From positions 79,312,494 to 79,376,493 of the forward strand of contig NC_133773.1 of assembly GCF_003597395.2 (NCBI RefSeq): DNA of 64,000 bases, given 5' to 3'. A model generated the notes under the pieces. The model had not been told where the DNA came from and searched no databases. It saw only the letters and a program-made list of their open reading frames with translations. The DNA comes from Chelonoidis abingdonii. Its lineage: Eukaryota; Chordata; Testudines; Testudinidae. This document shows positions 1 through 13,410 of this stretch, piece after piece (position 1 is the first letter of the stretch; each line of letters begins with the position of its first letter). A program made the position numbers and the translations under genes.

Positions 1-540
1 AGCCTGTAGTATTGTAAAGAATTTCCATTGTATTTGCTCATAAATGTCAATTACAAAGTTGAACAAAATATAGTTAGGATAGGATTTACATAGTTCTAGA
101 AGTTACCTCTTGTCCACCACAACAGAATTAGCATATTCTGGATCTTGTGTGCCTTCATGACACCCATTTTTTTCTGAAGCATCTTCTGAGAAGTACAGTG
201 ATTTGTTTGCTGGAATTTTTTTTTAAATTTATATTATAAAAGCAGGTATCGTCTATTAGCTCTTGGTTTTGGTACATAAGTACATCTCAGCATGCTTGTA
301 TTTAATTTCTAATTGATTGATAACCTATTTTCATGAGACAACATTTTTTTTGCAAATTTTGTAGCTTTATCTGGACTTACTTTGAAAACGGTAAACAGTG
401 CCCTAAAAGCTTCTCTTGATTTTACTCATATAATTTCTGTGGAAATGTAAATACTATGTGACTGTCCAATCTACATACACAGACGCTCATCATATGTTAC
501 TAAGACTATAATATTTAATAACAGTTTGTACTACATAGAC

Positions 541-655
541 CTTCACATCCAAAGATCTCAAAACACTTGTCAGAGGTTGTGTAACTATTATCTATCTTAC
601 AAATGAGGAAATTGAGGGCTGGAAAAATCAGGGATAGACTTTTCAGATATCACTG
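541..655 (+). repeat. MIR-like / tRNA-SINE core fragment
   Basis: The stretch reads like a decayed MIR-type core: a phrase resembling 'aaagatctcaaaacact', then 'ttacaaatgaggaaattgag', which resembles the conserved 'acagatgaggaaactgag' segment of MIR and related vertebrate SINEs. Both ends are eroded and no A or B box can be placed. Recognition is by eye only. Confidence 0.45.
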
Positions 656-901
656 ATGTGTATTTGAAGTTATGCTTGTTCCTGAATCAGAGTTCTTCAA
701 ATTAACTAAGTAAAAAGTCTGATGCTGTAATTGAATGCAAATGGAAGATTCATCGCTTCCTAACTGGAATGACCAGTTTAGCCATGTTGGTGCCAGGCCA
801 TTTTGTCTAAACTGAGTCTGTCAAAATGTTTAGGCTCAAATGTAATCTTTCTTTAAAGCTGTATATTACAGCCAGGAATGTGCTTTAAAAATCAGACACA
901 T

Positions 902-1118
902 AAGGTGGGTGAGTTCATATCTTTCATTGGACCAACTTCTGTTGGTGAGAGAGACAAGCTTTTGAATTTACACAGAGCTCTTCAGGTCTTCCTCATCAAT
1001 CTGTAAGCTCAAAAGCTTGTCCTCTCACCAACAGAAGCTGGTCCAATATAAACATATTACCTCACTCATCTTGTCTCTCTCATATCCTGGGATCAGCATG
1101 GCTACAACAACACTGTAT
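902..1118. repeat. Foldback interspersed repeat
   Basis: Two arms of about 68 bases face each other: 902-969 and 1004-1071. The reverse complement of the right arm matches the left through the phrases around 'ttggaccaacttctgttggt' and 'gacaagcttttga'. About 34 bases separate them. A tail to 1118 ('catggctacaacaacactgtat') belongs to the same repeat family as I recall it from reptile genomes. It encodes nothing. The transcript could form a long hairpin. Confidence 0.65.
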
Positions 1119-3258
1119 ACTCTAAAAATCAGTCCTTCTTGAACTGGGTAATGGAAATTTACTAATTGGGCTATCTACAACACTTGGTCTAGTTCTTGAA
1201 CATTAATAAAGTTGTAATGCCGTGCTCTGTATGGAGTAGATCCTAGTCACACTGGAAAAAAAGTCAATTTACAACCAAAACATGTGTCTTTAAGCATAGG
1301 TTAAATATATGACCTTTCATGTTGACAGGGTCTTTTTAAACTACCTGCTATAAAATTAATGACCCTAATATTATGACACCTTTAGAGAATACCTGAATAC
1401 TGTTTAGATAGTTGCCACCCTTTGATCTAGTAGTTATTAAAATGGTAAAAGTTCACAAAAATGGATTTGTGATCCATCTTTCAATGGATCTGGAGGGCAA
1501 AAAGACGATAGGCTAAATTTATTGCAGTAACATTGTAACTGAAAATTTCAGCAAATGAAGAGCACACATCAAAGTATTATCAAGACAGTGAAAATTAGTG
1601 GTTGATACAGTATTCTTAGTACTTTCTGGAGGATTCCTCTGTTTTGTGCACTGAAGTAGTTATTGCTTGTTTTCTTCAGTTCTGTAGGCATTTTCTCTTT
1701 TTATATACCTACAAATTTAAGGGTTTTTTTTTAAAGGAGGTTGACCAAGTATATAACAAAACAATGTCATAATCAAAGGAAAATGTACACATACGGTATG
1801 TAAGTAGTACAAACTGTCTGAGTATACATAAAATTCAGCTGTAAAAATAATATTAATTTAAATTCTGAAGGGAATATGCATCTATATAAAACAACAATAA
1901 GAAACTATAAATAAAGAAAACAAGCAATCAAAACTACTGCATCCCAAACAACTTAAATCATTGGGAAGGGAACTTTTTCACCCCAGGCTTTCCTCGTTCA
2001 CTGGCAAACACGGGGGTTGACTATGGGAAGGATGGAACTTTTAGCCAGTATCAGTGGCTCCATTCTCTGACTTCTCCGGCTTTGGCCAGAAGGAAGGAGT
2101 CTCTGACCCAGGGAGTTGTAATATTGGGACAGTTGTGGCCTGAAGAGCCAGACAGAAATAATCAGCAAAAACAATGCAACAGTATTGGATAACAAAAATG
2201 TTGGCATTCCAGTATTTTCATCCCTGACTGTTTTAATTGATATTACTTTTTGTTTTGTGTAAAATGTCACTGAAACTGGTGAGTGCAGCAGCTGCCATTC
2301 TTTCAGAAGAAATATAGGAAGCAATAGGGGCCTCAAACCAAAACACAGGCAATAGACTGGCCCAAACAATGGCACATGTTAGTAGTTTACTCAGGAATTA
2401 GAACTAAGTGAGTGGGAGGTGTGTTTGTCTATGTCGGAGAGAGAAGGGGAGAAACATGAAAGAACCAGAGAGAAGGCAGCAAGAAAGCTCCAGACACAGC
2501 CTGAACAAACAGTGAAAGTGACCTTGAGAAAAGCCTAGAGAGCAAGTTTTAGGCTGAGTGCTGAATGAAAAGTGCATGCTGCTGTGAGCAAAGAAACTAT
2601 TTCCTGTTGTTTGATTTCTCTTGTGTTCAGGGAAACAGAACTTTATCAATAAATAGGGTTGCATGAAAGATATCATACTTGGTCATCAATTGCTCCTTCT
2701 AATGGAAACAACCCACTGGGCCCTGAACTTGGTTAACCCTGCTGCTTAAAATGGGTTAAAGTTCTTTTACTGATATTTTCTTCCTGATCATTGCTTGCTA
2801 CGGTATTATCCAAGTGGGCCTGCTTCAGTTAGTAGCTGGAAGTGTGATTATGACAAAATCCTAGTGCTGGGTGAAGTAGAAGACATCGTGTTAACTCAGT
2901 CAAAGCCTCTGCTGTTACGCAAGGAAGCTTCATCATACACAACTTTTAGTTTTTTGATCTGTGCTGTGATTTTTCAGATGATTGAGCAAGAATCTGGCCT
3001 GTTGGGGACAACTAGCAATAATATCTTGTTTTATGCAAGTATTATGGAGTTATATGTATTGGCTGGTCCCACTACCATCAAGCCATTATACACCTATTTA
3101 AATATCACATTTTTATCTAAAGAAATCACTGGATGATAAAGCCAGAATTCATAACACTTGTTTTTTATGTCTAGAATGTTGTTATACTCCTGAAGCTGGT
3201 ATTGGGGATATGTGACAAAAACATGCAGCACCTGCACAAAGTGCTCAGATGTCTATGG
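1119..3258. other. AT-rich stretch without recognised gene
   Basis: No exon, RNA gene or repeat that I can name. The only notable item is a 125-codon frame on the minus strand (1998-2375). It carries a hydrophobic run (NTVALFLLIISVW) that could be a membrane segment, followed by a basic tail, but it opens at a non-ATG codon and I recognise no family. A second frame at 2795-3136 on the plus strand is equally unfamiliar. I treat both as chance frames. Confidence 0.5.
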
Positions 3259-3400
3259 CTACGTCTACACTAAGACCTAAAGGTGTGATTCCCTTGCTTG
3301 TGTACTCTCATTAAGCTGGTATGAGTATAAATAGCAGTGTAACCATGAGAGCACTGGTAGCAGAGGCATGGTTTGAAGAAAAGGACGTGAATTGCTCTCC
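3259..3400 (+). repeat. Half MITE, Harbinger-type terminus
   Basis: Starts with 'ctacgtctacactaagacct' and continues with 'gtatgagtataaatagcag'. This matches one half of a reptile MITE family whose ends carry GTCTACACT, the same core found in the termini of the Harbinger element at 40398. The opposite terminal repeat is absent, so this is a truncated copy. Confidence 0.5.
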
Positions 3401-3440
3401 TGCTACCATTTTTTCCCTTTTTCAAAACTGTTGTACAATA

Positions 3441-5017
3441 GAGAATATCTGTCTGCTGGTGGTGTTGCACTGAAGGGTGCAGCTGTTCAGTATGCAGACA
3501 GTATGTTGTTTATACAGTGATTTGAGGTGAAGGACATGAGAAACCCACTCCCACATGTATGCATGTGCGTGGCCAACAAACCATTTTTGGAGCATGATAA
3601 TATTACCTCTTTAAAAGGTCAAATGATACCAAACAAGTGACATTGTTGGCAGGTAGTGAAAGCAGACAAAGTGGGATGTGGAATAGTTTTGTAAAACTGA
3701 TATCTTAAGACAGTGGAACTGTGTTTCTTCAAACTGAATCTGCTTTGTATTATCATGTAAGTTGTCAGGGCTAGGTCAAATAAGTCATATTTTATGCTGT
3801 ACAGATCAGTGTCTCCCAACACCATATGAGAACTTTAAAAAATGCAGATATTGACGAGCAATGATGGATTTTTTTCACTTGCTGTTCTGAATAAGGTCCC
3901 AGAGCCTTATTGATTATGTAGATTGTATTGATTGTCTTTTTACTCTTTTATAATCTTTAAATGTCTTAGCGCAGAGACGAAAACACCGGTTGCAGGCATT
4001 AATAGTCTGTTATAGCAGTCAGAGGAGGAATTTATTGAAAATTATTAACCATGTTCATAACCAAAGTTTGTCCGGGTAATTTGTTTACTTTCTTATGCAT
4101 ATAAAGTTGCCACTACATTTTTGGCTTGGGATTTATCATTTGTACTATACATTCTTTAGTGCTGAATCTTAGGAAATATGCATTCATTCAAAATATCTTC
4201 ACTTTTAAAAAATGTGTTCAAACTAATAAATGTATAAATTTATGGTGCAATGTATATTTGAATATAAATACACAGTTTATTGATGCTTGTATGGTGATGT
4301 ACTCAAAAGTCAGGAAATGTTAAATCTAAGGTTGCATGCATACTTTAACTCTGCTTCATTGTTAAAGAACAGTTATTAGTTAGAGGATTATGTACTACTT
4401 CTCTAATAAATAAGACAATATAGCATGTGTGCTTTTGTGCAACCTTAGTTACACATGTAGCAATTGTGGTATCGCCCAACGGAATTAATGAAGCAAAGGT
4501 ATATGTGAACCCTTCACATCCACGGCCTGAGTCAAAGTCCTCTGAAAGACTACCATTGTCCTGAGCGGGTTTTGGTTCAAGCCTATTTGGATCAATTGGC
4601 ATTCAATAATGTAGAAAAAGATGCTGTATTATTTCAGGAACAGTACCTGATCATATTTTAAAAGACATTATCATAATACATAAGCACAAGAGGGCAGCAC
4701 TCATGTTGTGCATGTAATGTTAATTTTGTCATTTCCTGACTTCTGAAAATTTAACTTTGTAACCATAGCATTTTATCATGGATATTTTTAATATACCTTG
4801 ATATGCTTATCCAAAACTGCCCTCAAATAGATGTGCACCATTACAACTGATTGCAGTGAAAGCTGCAGGAATGTATTTGAGGGTAAAAATGGATTAATAT
4901 CTTGATAAACAGAGATGTGTACTTCTAGTATTTCACTTAATGCATTATAAGTTTTTGTATTAATTTATATCATTTACAAGGATGATTACAATTTAACAGA
5001 AAACTGAATTTCAGACA
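3441..5017. other. AT-rich stretch, nothing recognised
   Basis: No gene, promoter or named repeat seen. Short open frames occur on both strands but have no domain-like composition and are littered with stops in neighbouring frames. Confidence 0.5.
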
Positions 5018-6870
5018 AATATGGGGCTAGAAGGGACTGTGGGAAGTCGTCAAGCCCAGACGCCTGGGATGAAGCAGGATCAGGTAAACACATGTCATCC
5101 CTGAGAGGTGGTTCTTGTTCTTAGAACCCTCAAATGATGGGGATTCCACAACCTCCCTTGGAAGCCTATTCCAGAACTTAACTACCCTTATAATTAGAGA
5201 GCTTTTTTTAATATTTAACATAAATCTCCTTTGCTGCAGATTAAACCTATTACTTCTTGTCCTACCTTCAGTGGATGTGAAGAATAATAATTGATCACCA
5301 TCCTCTTTATAACAGCCCTTAACACATTTGAAAACAGTCATCAGGTTTCCCCCTTAATCTTTTCTCAAGACTAAACATACCTAGATTTCTAATCTTTCCT
5401 CATAGATTAGGTTTTCTAAATTTTTTATCATTTTTGTTGCTCTCTTCTAGACTTTCTCCAGTTGAACCAGATCTTTCCTGAAGTGTGTTGCTCAGAACTA
5501 TATACAGTATTCCAGCTCAGGCCTCACCAATGCTGTATAGAGGTGACAATTACCTCCTGTCTCTTTCATATGATGCTCCCGTTAACACACCCCAGAATAT
5601 TAGCCTTTTTTGCAACTGCATCATGTTGTTCACTCGAATTCAGTTTGTGATCCACTATAACCCCCAAACTTTTTCAGCAGTATTATCATCTCACCAGTTA
5701 TTCCCCATTCTGTAGTTGTACATTTGATTTTTTTCCCCCCTGCGTTAGTGGTGGTATACTTCATACTCGTTTTTCTTGAATTTCATCTTTTTGATTTCAG
5801 ACCAATTCTCCTATTCTAATCCTCTCCTCCAAACTGTTTGCAACACCTCCCATTTTAGTGTCACCTGCAAATTCTATAAGCACACTCTTCAATCCTTTAT
5901 CCAAGTCATTCATGAAAATATTGAATAGGACTGGATCCAGGTCTGACCCCCGTGGACACTACGAGATACACCCTCCCAGTTTGACAGCAAACTATTGATA
6001 ACTACTCTTTGAATATGATTTTTCAACCAGCTGTGCACCCACTTTATAGTAATTTAATCAAGACCACATTTCATAGAATCATAGAATCATAGCTTTTAAG
6101 GTCGGAAGGGACCATCATGATCATGTACGCCGACCTCCTGCACATCGCAGGTCACAGAACCTTGCCCTCCTACTCCTGTAATAGACCCTTAACATCTGGT
6201 TGAGTTACTAAAGTCCTCACATCATGGTTTAAGGACTTCAAGTTACAGAGAATTCACCATTTACATTAGCTTAAATCAGCAAGTGACCCATGTCCCATGC
6301 TCAGAGGAAGGCAACCCCACCCCAGGGTCTCTGCCAATCTGATCAGGGGAAAAATTCCTTCCTAACCCCACATATGGTGATCAGTTAGACTGTGAGCATG
6401 TGGGCAAGGCCCACAAGCCAGACACCTGGGAAAGATTTCTCTATAGTAACTCAGAGCCTTTCCATCTAGAGTCCCATCTCTAGCCATCAGGGATTTTTGC
6501 TGTTAGCAGTTTCAGATGGGCTACATGTGGAACTGTCAAAAGCCTTATTAAAATCAAGATATATCATATCTACTGCTTCCTCCCATCCCCACAGACATTC
6601 ACCCTGTCAAACAGGGAAATTAGGTTGGTTTGGCATGATTTGTTCTTAACAAATCTGTGCTGGCTGTTCTGTATAACCCAATTATCCTCGAGGAGCTTAC
6701 AAAATGATTGCTTATTAATTTGTTCCAGTATCTTTCCAGGTATCAAAGTTAAATGATGAGTTTATAATTCCCTGGGTCCTCTTTGTTCCCCTTTTTATCT
6801 GGCTTTTTTGTTTATAACAATTGAACCAAAATGCAACATTATGGTTCATGGTGGTTTTTTTAACTTTGTT
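5018..6870 (-). mobile_element. CR1 LINE, 3' half, old copy
   Basis: Minus-strand CR1 retrotransposon whose 3' UTR lies at about 5018-5100. The ORF2 C-terminus follows (5100-5340), readable as RTRSN, then NRLPREVVESPS. Further right come RT segments: the strand reads L-D-P-V-L-F-N-I-F near 5930, the catalytic box FADD is altered to FAGD near 5865, and an N-terminal RT phrase KEDPGNYK lies near 6770. The 5' part (endonuclease, ORF1) is missing, the usual 5' truncation of CR1. Frames are broken many times. A second CR1 is inserted at 6072-6525. The right limit is approximate. Confidence 0.85.
6072..6525 (-). mobile_element. Nested CR1 3' UTR copy
   Basis: A second antisense CR1 3' end, opening with the tail repeat 'atagaatcatagaatcatag' and then 'ggtcggaagggacca'. 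It separates two segments of the host CR1, which resumes with 'tgtcaaaagccttatt' just after 6530. Some host sequence is missing at the junction and no clean target duplication is visible. It must be younger than the surrounding CR1. It contains only 3' UTR sequence and no coding capacity. Confidence 0.75.
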
Positions 6871-6895
6871 TTTGCTTTGTTTAAAAGTACTTTTT

Positions 6896-6919
6896 ACACA
6901 CACACACACACACACACAC
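6896..6919. repeat. (CA)n microsatellite
   Basis: Twelve uninterrupted CA units directly after an AT-rich tract, just outside the right edge of the CR1. Confidence 0.95.
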
Positions 6920-9900
6920 TATGGTAAAAGCTGTGAGACATTAATTATAATGAAATTGGTCCTATATTTTAGTTCATTTTAAGCTTTGTCTCATTAGTAT
7001 TGCCATGTAGGGGTTTTAAAGGGAAAAAGTAGAATTATGATGCACAGTTTATAGTATATTGACAGTACATACTTTGGCACTGTTGTACTAAAGAAATGAG
7101 ATGAGGAAATCAACAGTTAGTAGAAAAAAGAGAGGTTTGGAATAATAATCTTTAGGAAAGATACACAAACATTCATAATGATATTGGGGTCTGAGGGGAA
7201 GGATCTACAGTCCAGGGAAGAAATCAGGGTAAAGAGAAAAATGGTTATGAGATGAAGAACAATTAAGAACCTGGATATAACTGTTGCAGCCTAGGGAAAG
7301 ACATTTGTCTTGCATAGTCGATCATAGTGACTTCAGCCAGTTGTACTTTGATGTTAAGAACCTGTTAAAATATTAATGACATATCAGAAACAAAAACACT
7401 GTACACTGAAATTAAATATGGAGGCAAGTTCCAAGCAAAGATAACATGAACAATACATAAAAATCAAAATAAATCTTGGTCCTTGCTGTCATAAGTTGCC
7501 AAGTTTCTAATAGCTGACCTTCCGGGCTTCCTCCAGTTTTCTTTGTGTACGTGGCCTGAGTATGTCATGAACATGTTAATTTTATTTTAAGGAGTGCATG
7601 TGTAATCTAGAAATCCTGAGAAATCATATCTACAGGTATTTATTACAGACAGATAAATATTCAGTCTGTGGATTTTCTAGAATTTTTAAACTACCAGAAT
7701 GACTACGCAGTCAAAAATGAAATAAATTTAATAAAAAATAATCTCCAGAAATAAAATATAGGTTGTCTATGAGTACAATAGTAGAATCTTAAATAGGCTA
7801 TTTATGTATCAGAGGTAAACATTAGGTATGTTATTTTTGTCATTCTAAACCCTCCCCACATACACCTGCAGAGAGAAGAGTGTGTGTATGCCTATAAAAG
7901 TGGTAACAAGATGCAGCAGAATATGTGTTATTTGAAAATGAAGTTTATAGCAAACCATTCTGAACCTGCCTACTAAGTGAAAGGGTTGAAAATCACTATT
8001 AAAGCCTACCTATTCTTTCAAGTTGTCTTGAGATAAAGAGATGAGGCAATCTTTTAATTACATTTAGAACTGAAATGTAGTTCCACTGGAAGGGCATTTT
8101 ATGAAATGTTACATTTATTCTGTTGATAAAATAGATTAGTCTGTCAGTCTGTCACTTAACACTAAAAAAATTAAATGAAAATAAATTAGAAATATGAATG
8201 TTGTTTGAAGTTGCTTAATTTTGTGATTACTTACAAAGTACTTTATAAGCAGCACTGAGTGAATTGGCAGCATTTTTGCCCGTTAACAAACATGCTGTGG
8301 AGAAATTACTATTAAAGACCTTTAAAATTTAAAAACCCTAATTTTAAAAAAAACTTCTAACTGAAAAGAAGGAAAACACATTTTTCACAGAATCAGAATT
8401 GTGGCAATGGGTTTGTTAGATTTCCTAAATAAACTATGCTAGGCTGAGTGATTATCTGAACACTAAATCACCAAAGAGAAACCAGACACTTCAATAAGTT
8501 GTGTTGAAGATTCATCAAGGAATAAATCAACTAAAAAGTTTGAATGAACTCAGACAAGATGTTTTAGATTTGATGGGTTTTTTCAACTACAATGGCCAAA
8601 ATTTTCAAAAGTGGCAAGAGATTTTGGATTGCACAATTTTCACAGTCCCTGCTTGATATGTCTAGGATATTCATAGAGTGCTTCCTGAATATTAGGCCAT
8701 TTTCTGGTGTCTCCAGTTCAACACCCAAAATCAGTTGTTACTTCTGAAAATCATGGGAAATGCTTATTGTACAGAGTTAAAAAAAAAATAAGCAGAATCT
8801 GGATTCCACAGTTCATTTTACAAGAGGTTTTTCTATTCTTTTTTTTTGGAAAGGATGTTTTTAGTGACAATTTGTGGATAAGTATATATTCTAAATCCCC
8901 CAAAATAAAATACTTTAAAAATTATGCATACTTAATATTTTATAATTCCATCACAACAATTTTATTGAACAAATGTACCTTTTAGTCTAAAACGTGTCTG
9001 GAGTGCTCTGCTAATGACAATAACTAAAAAAACCCATTTTATAAAAGTTTCTTTAAAAATTGTAACCGTTAACATGATGATATGAAAGCATAACACTGAA
9101 TATTGCTACAGGAAATGCAAGATTGGAGCTTACTATATTTTTGAGTTTGAGCACCAGTTTTGTTATAACTTGCAGCAAGAACATGTTAATACATTACATG
9201 ACCTGGAAAAGCATACCTCATAACCCTTGACCAGTTCTTTTTAGCTGATTTGGAAAAACATGGGCTCTTTGGCTGCAGAGATTTTGACTGCCCCATATCT
9301 CAACATTTACTTGTGTAATGTAGATGAAAAATAGAGTAGCAGGATACAGGGTGGTGATGTGATATATTCAGAAAAAAATACATTAAAAATTGTTTGCAGT
9401 TGAAGGCTAAGCATGTAGAATACTGCTGATTGTTCACAAAAGGCTTTATTGCTAAATTATCTTGGCCATTTTTCAAATTTTGGCTTGAATTCCTATGCCC
9501 TTCTATCAAGGAACCCAAACTTGTATTTGTCCCACATCTCTTCAGCTACATCTCTCTGGACTTGATCAATAGCTAGAGAAAACATTGGTTTCTGTTCTGT
9601 CTTTTGAGGTACACATTTCTACTGCATAGTATAGGAAACATCTGTCTGATTACATTTTACAGTCCTTTTAACACGAAGGTGAATGTGTCTGTGTTTTGGG
9701 AGTGAAAATTAGAGCTAAGTAAAAACCACAACTGCAGTTAATTCTGTGGGATTTGCACCCGATACATTTTTGCCTGGAGTTGTATGTTCACACAAACACC
9801 AATATTTTTGAAGTTTTTTTTTAACATCAGTAAAATTTAATCTACCTTCTGAAATTTACCCTCTTATAATGTAAATCCCTTTCCCATCAGGCCATGGGAA

Positions 9901-10110
9901 ATTAATTTTCCTTTTATCTTTAAATTTATTCTTGTTTGAGAGGTAGCTGGGAACCACACCCACTATTGATATTTTTTTAAGGGCAATCTGTTGTCTTTCT
10001 CTCCTACCCTGGGTTATTTTAGTGGATGTCTAGTTGATTTACTTGTCCCATGCTCTATGATTTGGGGGCTGTCTGGCATGGTGACTTCCTACGTATCCAT
10101 GAAATATATA
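6920..10110. other. Unique AT-rich sequence, no gene seen
   Basis: No recognisable repeat or exon. Open frames are short. The longest at its right edge (9991-10314) is largely explained by the inverted repeat at 10111-10178. Confidence 0.5.
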
Positions 10111-10178
10111 TCAAGGGACCATGCAGTCTGCCTGTTCCCATTTATCATCAAGAATAGGCAGACTGTATGGTCCCTTGA
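10111..10178. other. 27-bp-stem perfect hairpin, miRNA-like shape
   Basis: Left arm 10111-10137 and right arm 10152-10178 are reverse complements at 25 of 27 positions. On the plus strand both exceptions are G opposite T, so plus-strand RNA would pair over all 27 bases with two G-U wobbles. The loop is 14 bases (10138-10151). The arm begins 'tcaagggaccatgcagtctg'. The size resembles a pre-miRNA, but most real precursors have bulges and longer stems. I recognise no known miRNA in either arm. It could also be a small foldback element or a replication-made palindrome. Confidence 0.6.
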
Positions 10179-13100
10179 CCTGCACTTCCGGGATTTCTTA
10201 TTATCATGGCACATTTTGAGATTCCACAGCCTCAGAATAAGAAAGATACACCCTGCTGAGAAATATTTCAGAGCTAAGACTGCTTTTCCAAAAACCTTTC
10301 AGCTACAGGAATAAGCCTATGAAATGTTCAAAGACTGTGATATTGTTTTTAATAAATGCAAATAGCAATTAGTGATGCATTTGTGCATTACAGCACTCTG
10401 AAGTCACTGCACCTAGCCTGTGATGAATCATAGGTGATGGTAAATGTGAGGAAAAAGGGCAAAGAGAGACTCCATCCAACACTTTAACCACTACTGAAAA
10501 GAACTATGCATAATCTGAAAAGAGAGGCTCTTGGCTTAATTTTTTTTATGTGAAAATTTCATAAGTATCTCTGCTCAAATATTTACCTTTACCTTTAAAA
10601 CCACATATTGTTATAGCCACATTAGTGGCTATGAAGATGCAATGTTGGACATTGATTTCTTTTTATATAATTGTAATAGTGAATACTGAAAATCATCACT
10701 CCATGGCAATGGTAAAATTCTCAGAAGAACAGGATGCTTTCTTTTTCAGTCAATCCCATAGGCCCCATTGAAGTTGGTAGTAAATTCCCACAGAGTTCAA
10801 TGGGAACTGTATAAGGACCATATTGCAAAACCTTATTTTGTTCTTCAAGGTATTCATTAAAAGGATTCTAACAGAGACTGTTTTCTCTTGGTAGTAACAG
10901 TAATTAATAGTTGGCCATATTTTGTCAACCATACAGAATGGAAGATAATCTCAGATGAACAGAGTTATTTATTTTGGGGACTACAGATTGTAGAGGATTA
11001 ACCTGGAGAAGACCTCTCTGTGCATCCTTCATATGAACCTTAAAAGAGACTAATTCTGGTGGCCAAGACATACTTCAGATTTAAAAATACAAGGTTAAGT
11101 CTGTATAATTGTAAGTAAGTGGCCAGTAGTATCTCTGCATCTACAGAAGTGAGCAATTTAAATGTACACACATTGATACTGATTTTACCAAAAAAGAACC
11201 TGTATTTCATGTTAGTGATCATTTCATTCAGAGAGGTCAAAAATAATTCAGAGTGTATTAGAGCTAGTCAAAATTACAAAATCTCTATGGAATTTATTTG
11301 CATGCTATGGCTTTAACTGAGAAAGTGTTCTCTCATAATGGGCCAAAATGTGCAGTGGCAGAATTCCAATTTATTAATATCAACAGGATTAAATATTTGT
11401 GGGAATATTGTTTCAATTGGCACTGTGGAAGGGTCAGTGCAACTACTGAAAAACACCCTCATGAAATGAATGCTAAATGCTGAGCACAGAAAAGAGAATC
11501 TCATTTTACAGCATGACTCTCCAGTCTTTTACTCATGTACTGATCATTCTACACACTGGAAGTTAACTTACAGAATTTTTTTTAAAGTGATGTTCAAACA
11601 GTTACTATTCCAGGCCAAAAATCCTGATCCATTGAAAACAATTGAAATAAAGAAGTCCGATTACAGAAGTTGCTAGACTTTAGAAATTCAAAATGATTTT
11701 TTTTTTAAATTTAAAGTGAGAGCATGCTCCTTAAGAGAGTGGAAGGGAATTGAGGAATACATAAACATTCTAAAGAGAATGGATTATTTAGTGCATTTGG
11801 GTCATATTGGATCTAGGTTACACAGAATACACATCAAGTATCTGACTTCTAAGCCTTCAGAAGAAAAATCTTCCAGAAATCAGTTACAGACTAGGAGTAG
11901 AATCTTGAATTTATTTTTAGGCTCTGTGAATATACAGACATTTTCTACTTTCAGATGTTCTGCAATGGGATAATACCTACTCAGAAAAATGATTAGCCAA
12001 TTGAAGGGTTTACTATATTATCTAAAGACAGTACCCAGTGGAAATTTTGAAATCTCCCTGTAGAAGGAACTGTACAGTAATTTAGGTTGAAGCACATTCC
12101 CAGCTATGGGTAGAATAAACTGAAAAGATAGAATAGACAGTTTGACAGTTGCAAGCAAAGTTTTATTTATACTGTGTACCTTAATTTAAAAACTGAAATT
12201 TCTAATTTTAGTGGAGCAATTTAGTATACACATGAGGGCTACATTTTGCACTCCTGTGTGCATGCAACTCCTTCTGACTGAGAATTCTGCAGAAACCTTT
12301 AACCAGAAGGTTGGTGCTTTCGTGCTTGGAGTTGCCATCCCTAAGAGTTCTCCTTTATAAAAACATAATTAATATGCCATATACTTCATTTCCATCAGAA
12401 AAGTTAGATATCTGGCATGCAAAATGTTCTTCACTAGTTAATTTGCCAGCAGTGGAACATACTGCTGAAACTACTTCATGATGATGTTAAAGCAAAAGCA
12501 CTTTGATACAAAGCACATTCCATTTATTATCTACTTTTTCATTTAGCACAATTTCCTGCCAAGTCTAAAAAAGCCTTTCTTCTAAAAAGATGTTAATACT
12601 TGAACTACCAAATCTTGTAGTAACTTGTCTTTTCTGTAAATGCAAATCAAATCTCTGCCTATAAAATTTATGGTGCCCTTTTTAGCTCAATATAAGTCTG
12701 ATCAGAAAAGCCTGGAGTGTGTGGTACCATGCAGAAGGATGAAAGACAAAAATATTCATTTTAGTATCTGTGGCAGATGACCAGAAATAGATTTCTTAAT
12801 GGATACAGTACTTCAGTATAGTCAATTCTCTAATTACAAACATTGATTAGAGATTTAACATTTTCTCAAGAGGTTGAAATAAGTTCTCTTGTCTTGATTT
12901 CAAACAGAGTAATCTAGTGTATCTAGACAAGACCAAGCAACATTTAAAAACTGTAAACTATCAAATTTACCTAAGTATTTTTGTGATTCTTTCAATGATC
13001 AATAGACAGAGTAAAAAGAATGGGTACTTGTCAAACTTTAACATCTAATAAAAGCTTGGAGAAAAATACTGTTTTTTTCTATATGTTGTTTCTAATTTAT

Positions 13101-13410
13101 CTTGATCAGCTTAATTGAATAGAAAAGAATATACCCATAGAAAAATGTGTAAATACTTTCAGTTAAAATATTATCAAAAGTTGGTGTGAAGATAAACACA
13201 AGGCAGTTTTAATTGTAATGGTCGTGGTTATCAAAGTCCAGAAACTAAGCACTTTTGATTCTGGTCCAGATATCAGTCTTATTTTATTATCTGCTGTATC
13301 TATCATGTCACAGACATAACCATTTTATTGTTAGTGATGCTGCTTTAGGTGTGATGCTAAGCTGCATGGAACAAAGAGTCGCACACACTTGCATTGCAAA
13401 CATTATTTAC
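10179..13410. other. AT-rich stretch without recognised gene
   Basis: Many short open frames, no domain I know. At 10750-10815 a phrase 'ggccccattgaag...ttcaatggga' resembles a short palindromic reptile repeat also seen near 29676. Otherwise unique sequence. Confidence 0.45.

Noticed and set aside
6715..6915. Minus-strand frame beginning MCVCVCV
   Set aside because: The start is the (CA)n microsatellite and the rest is decayed CR1 RT sequence.
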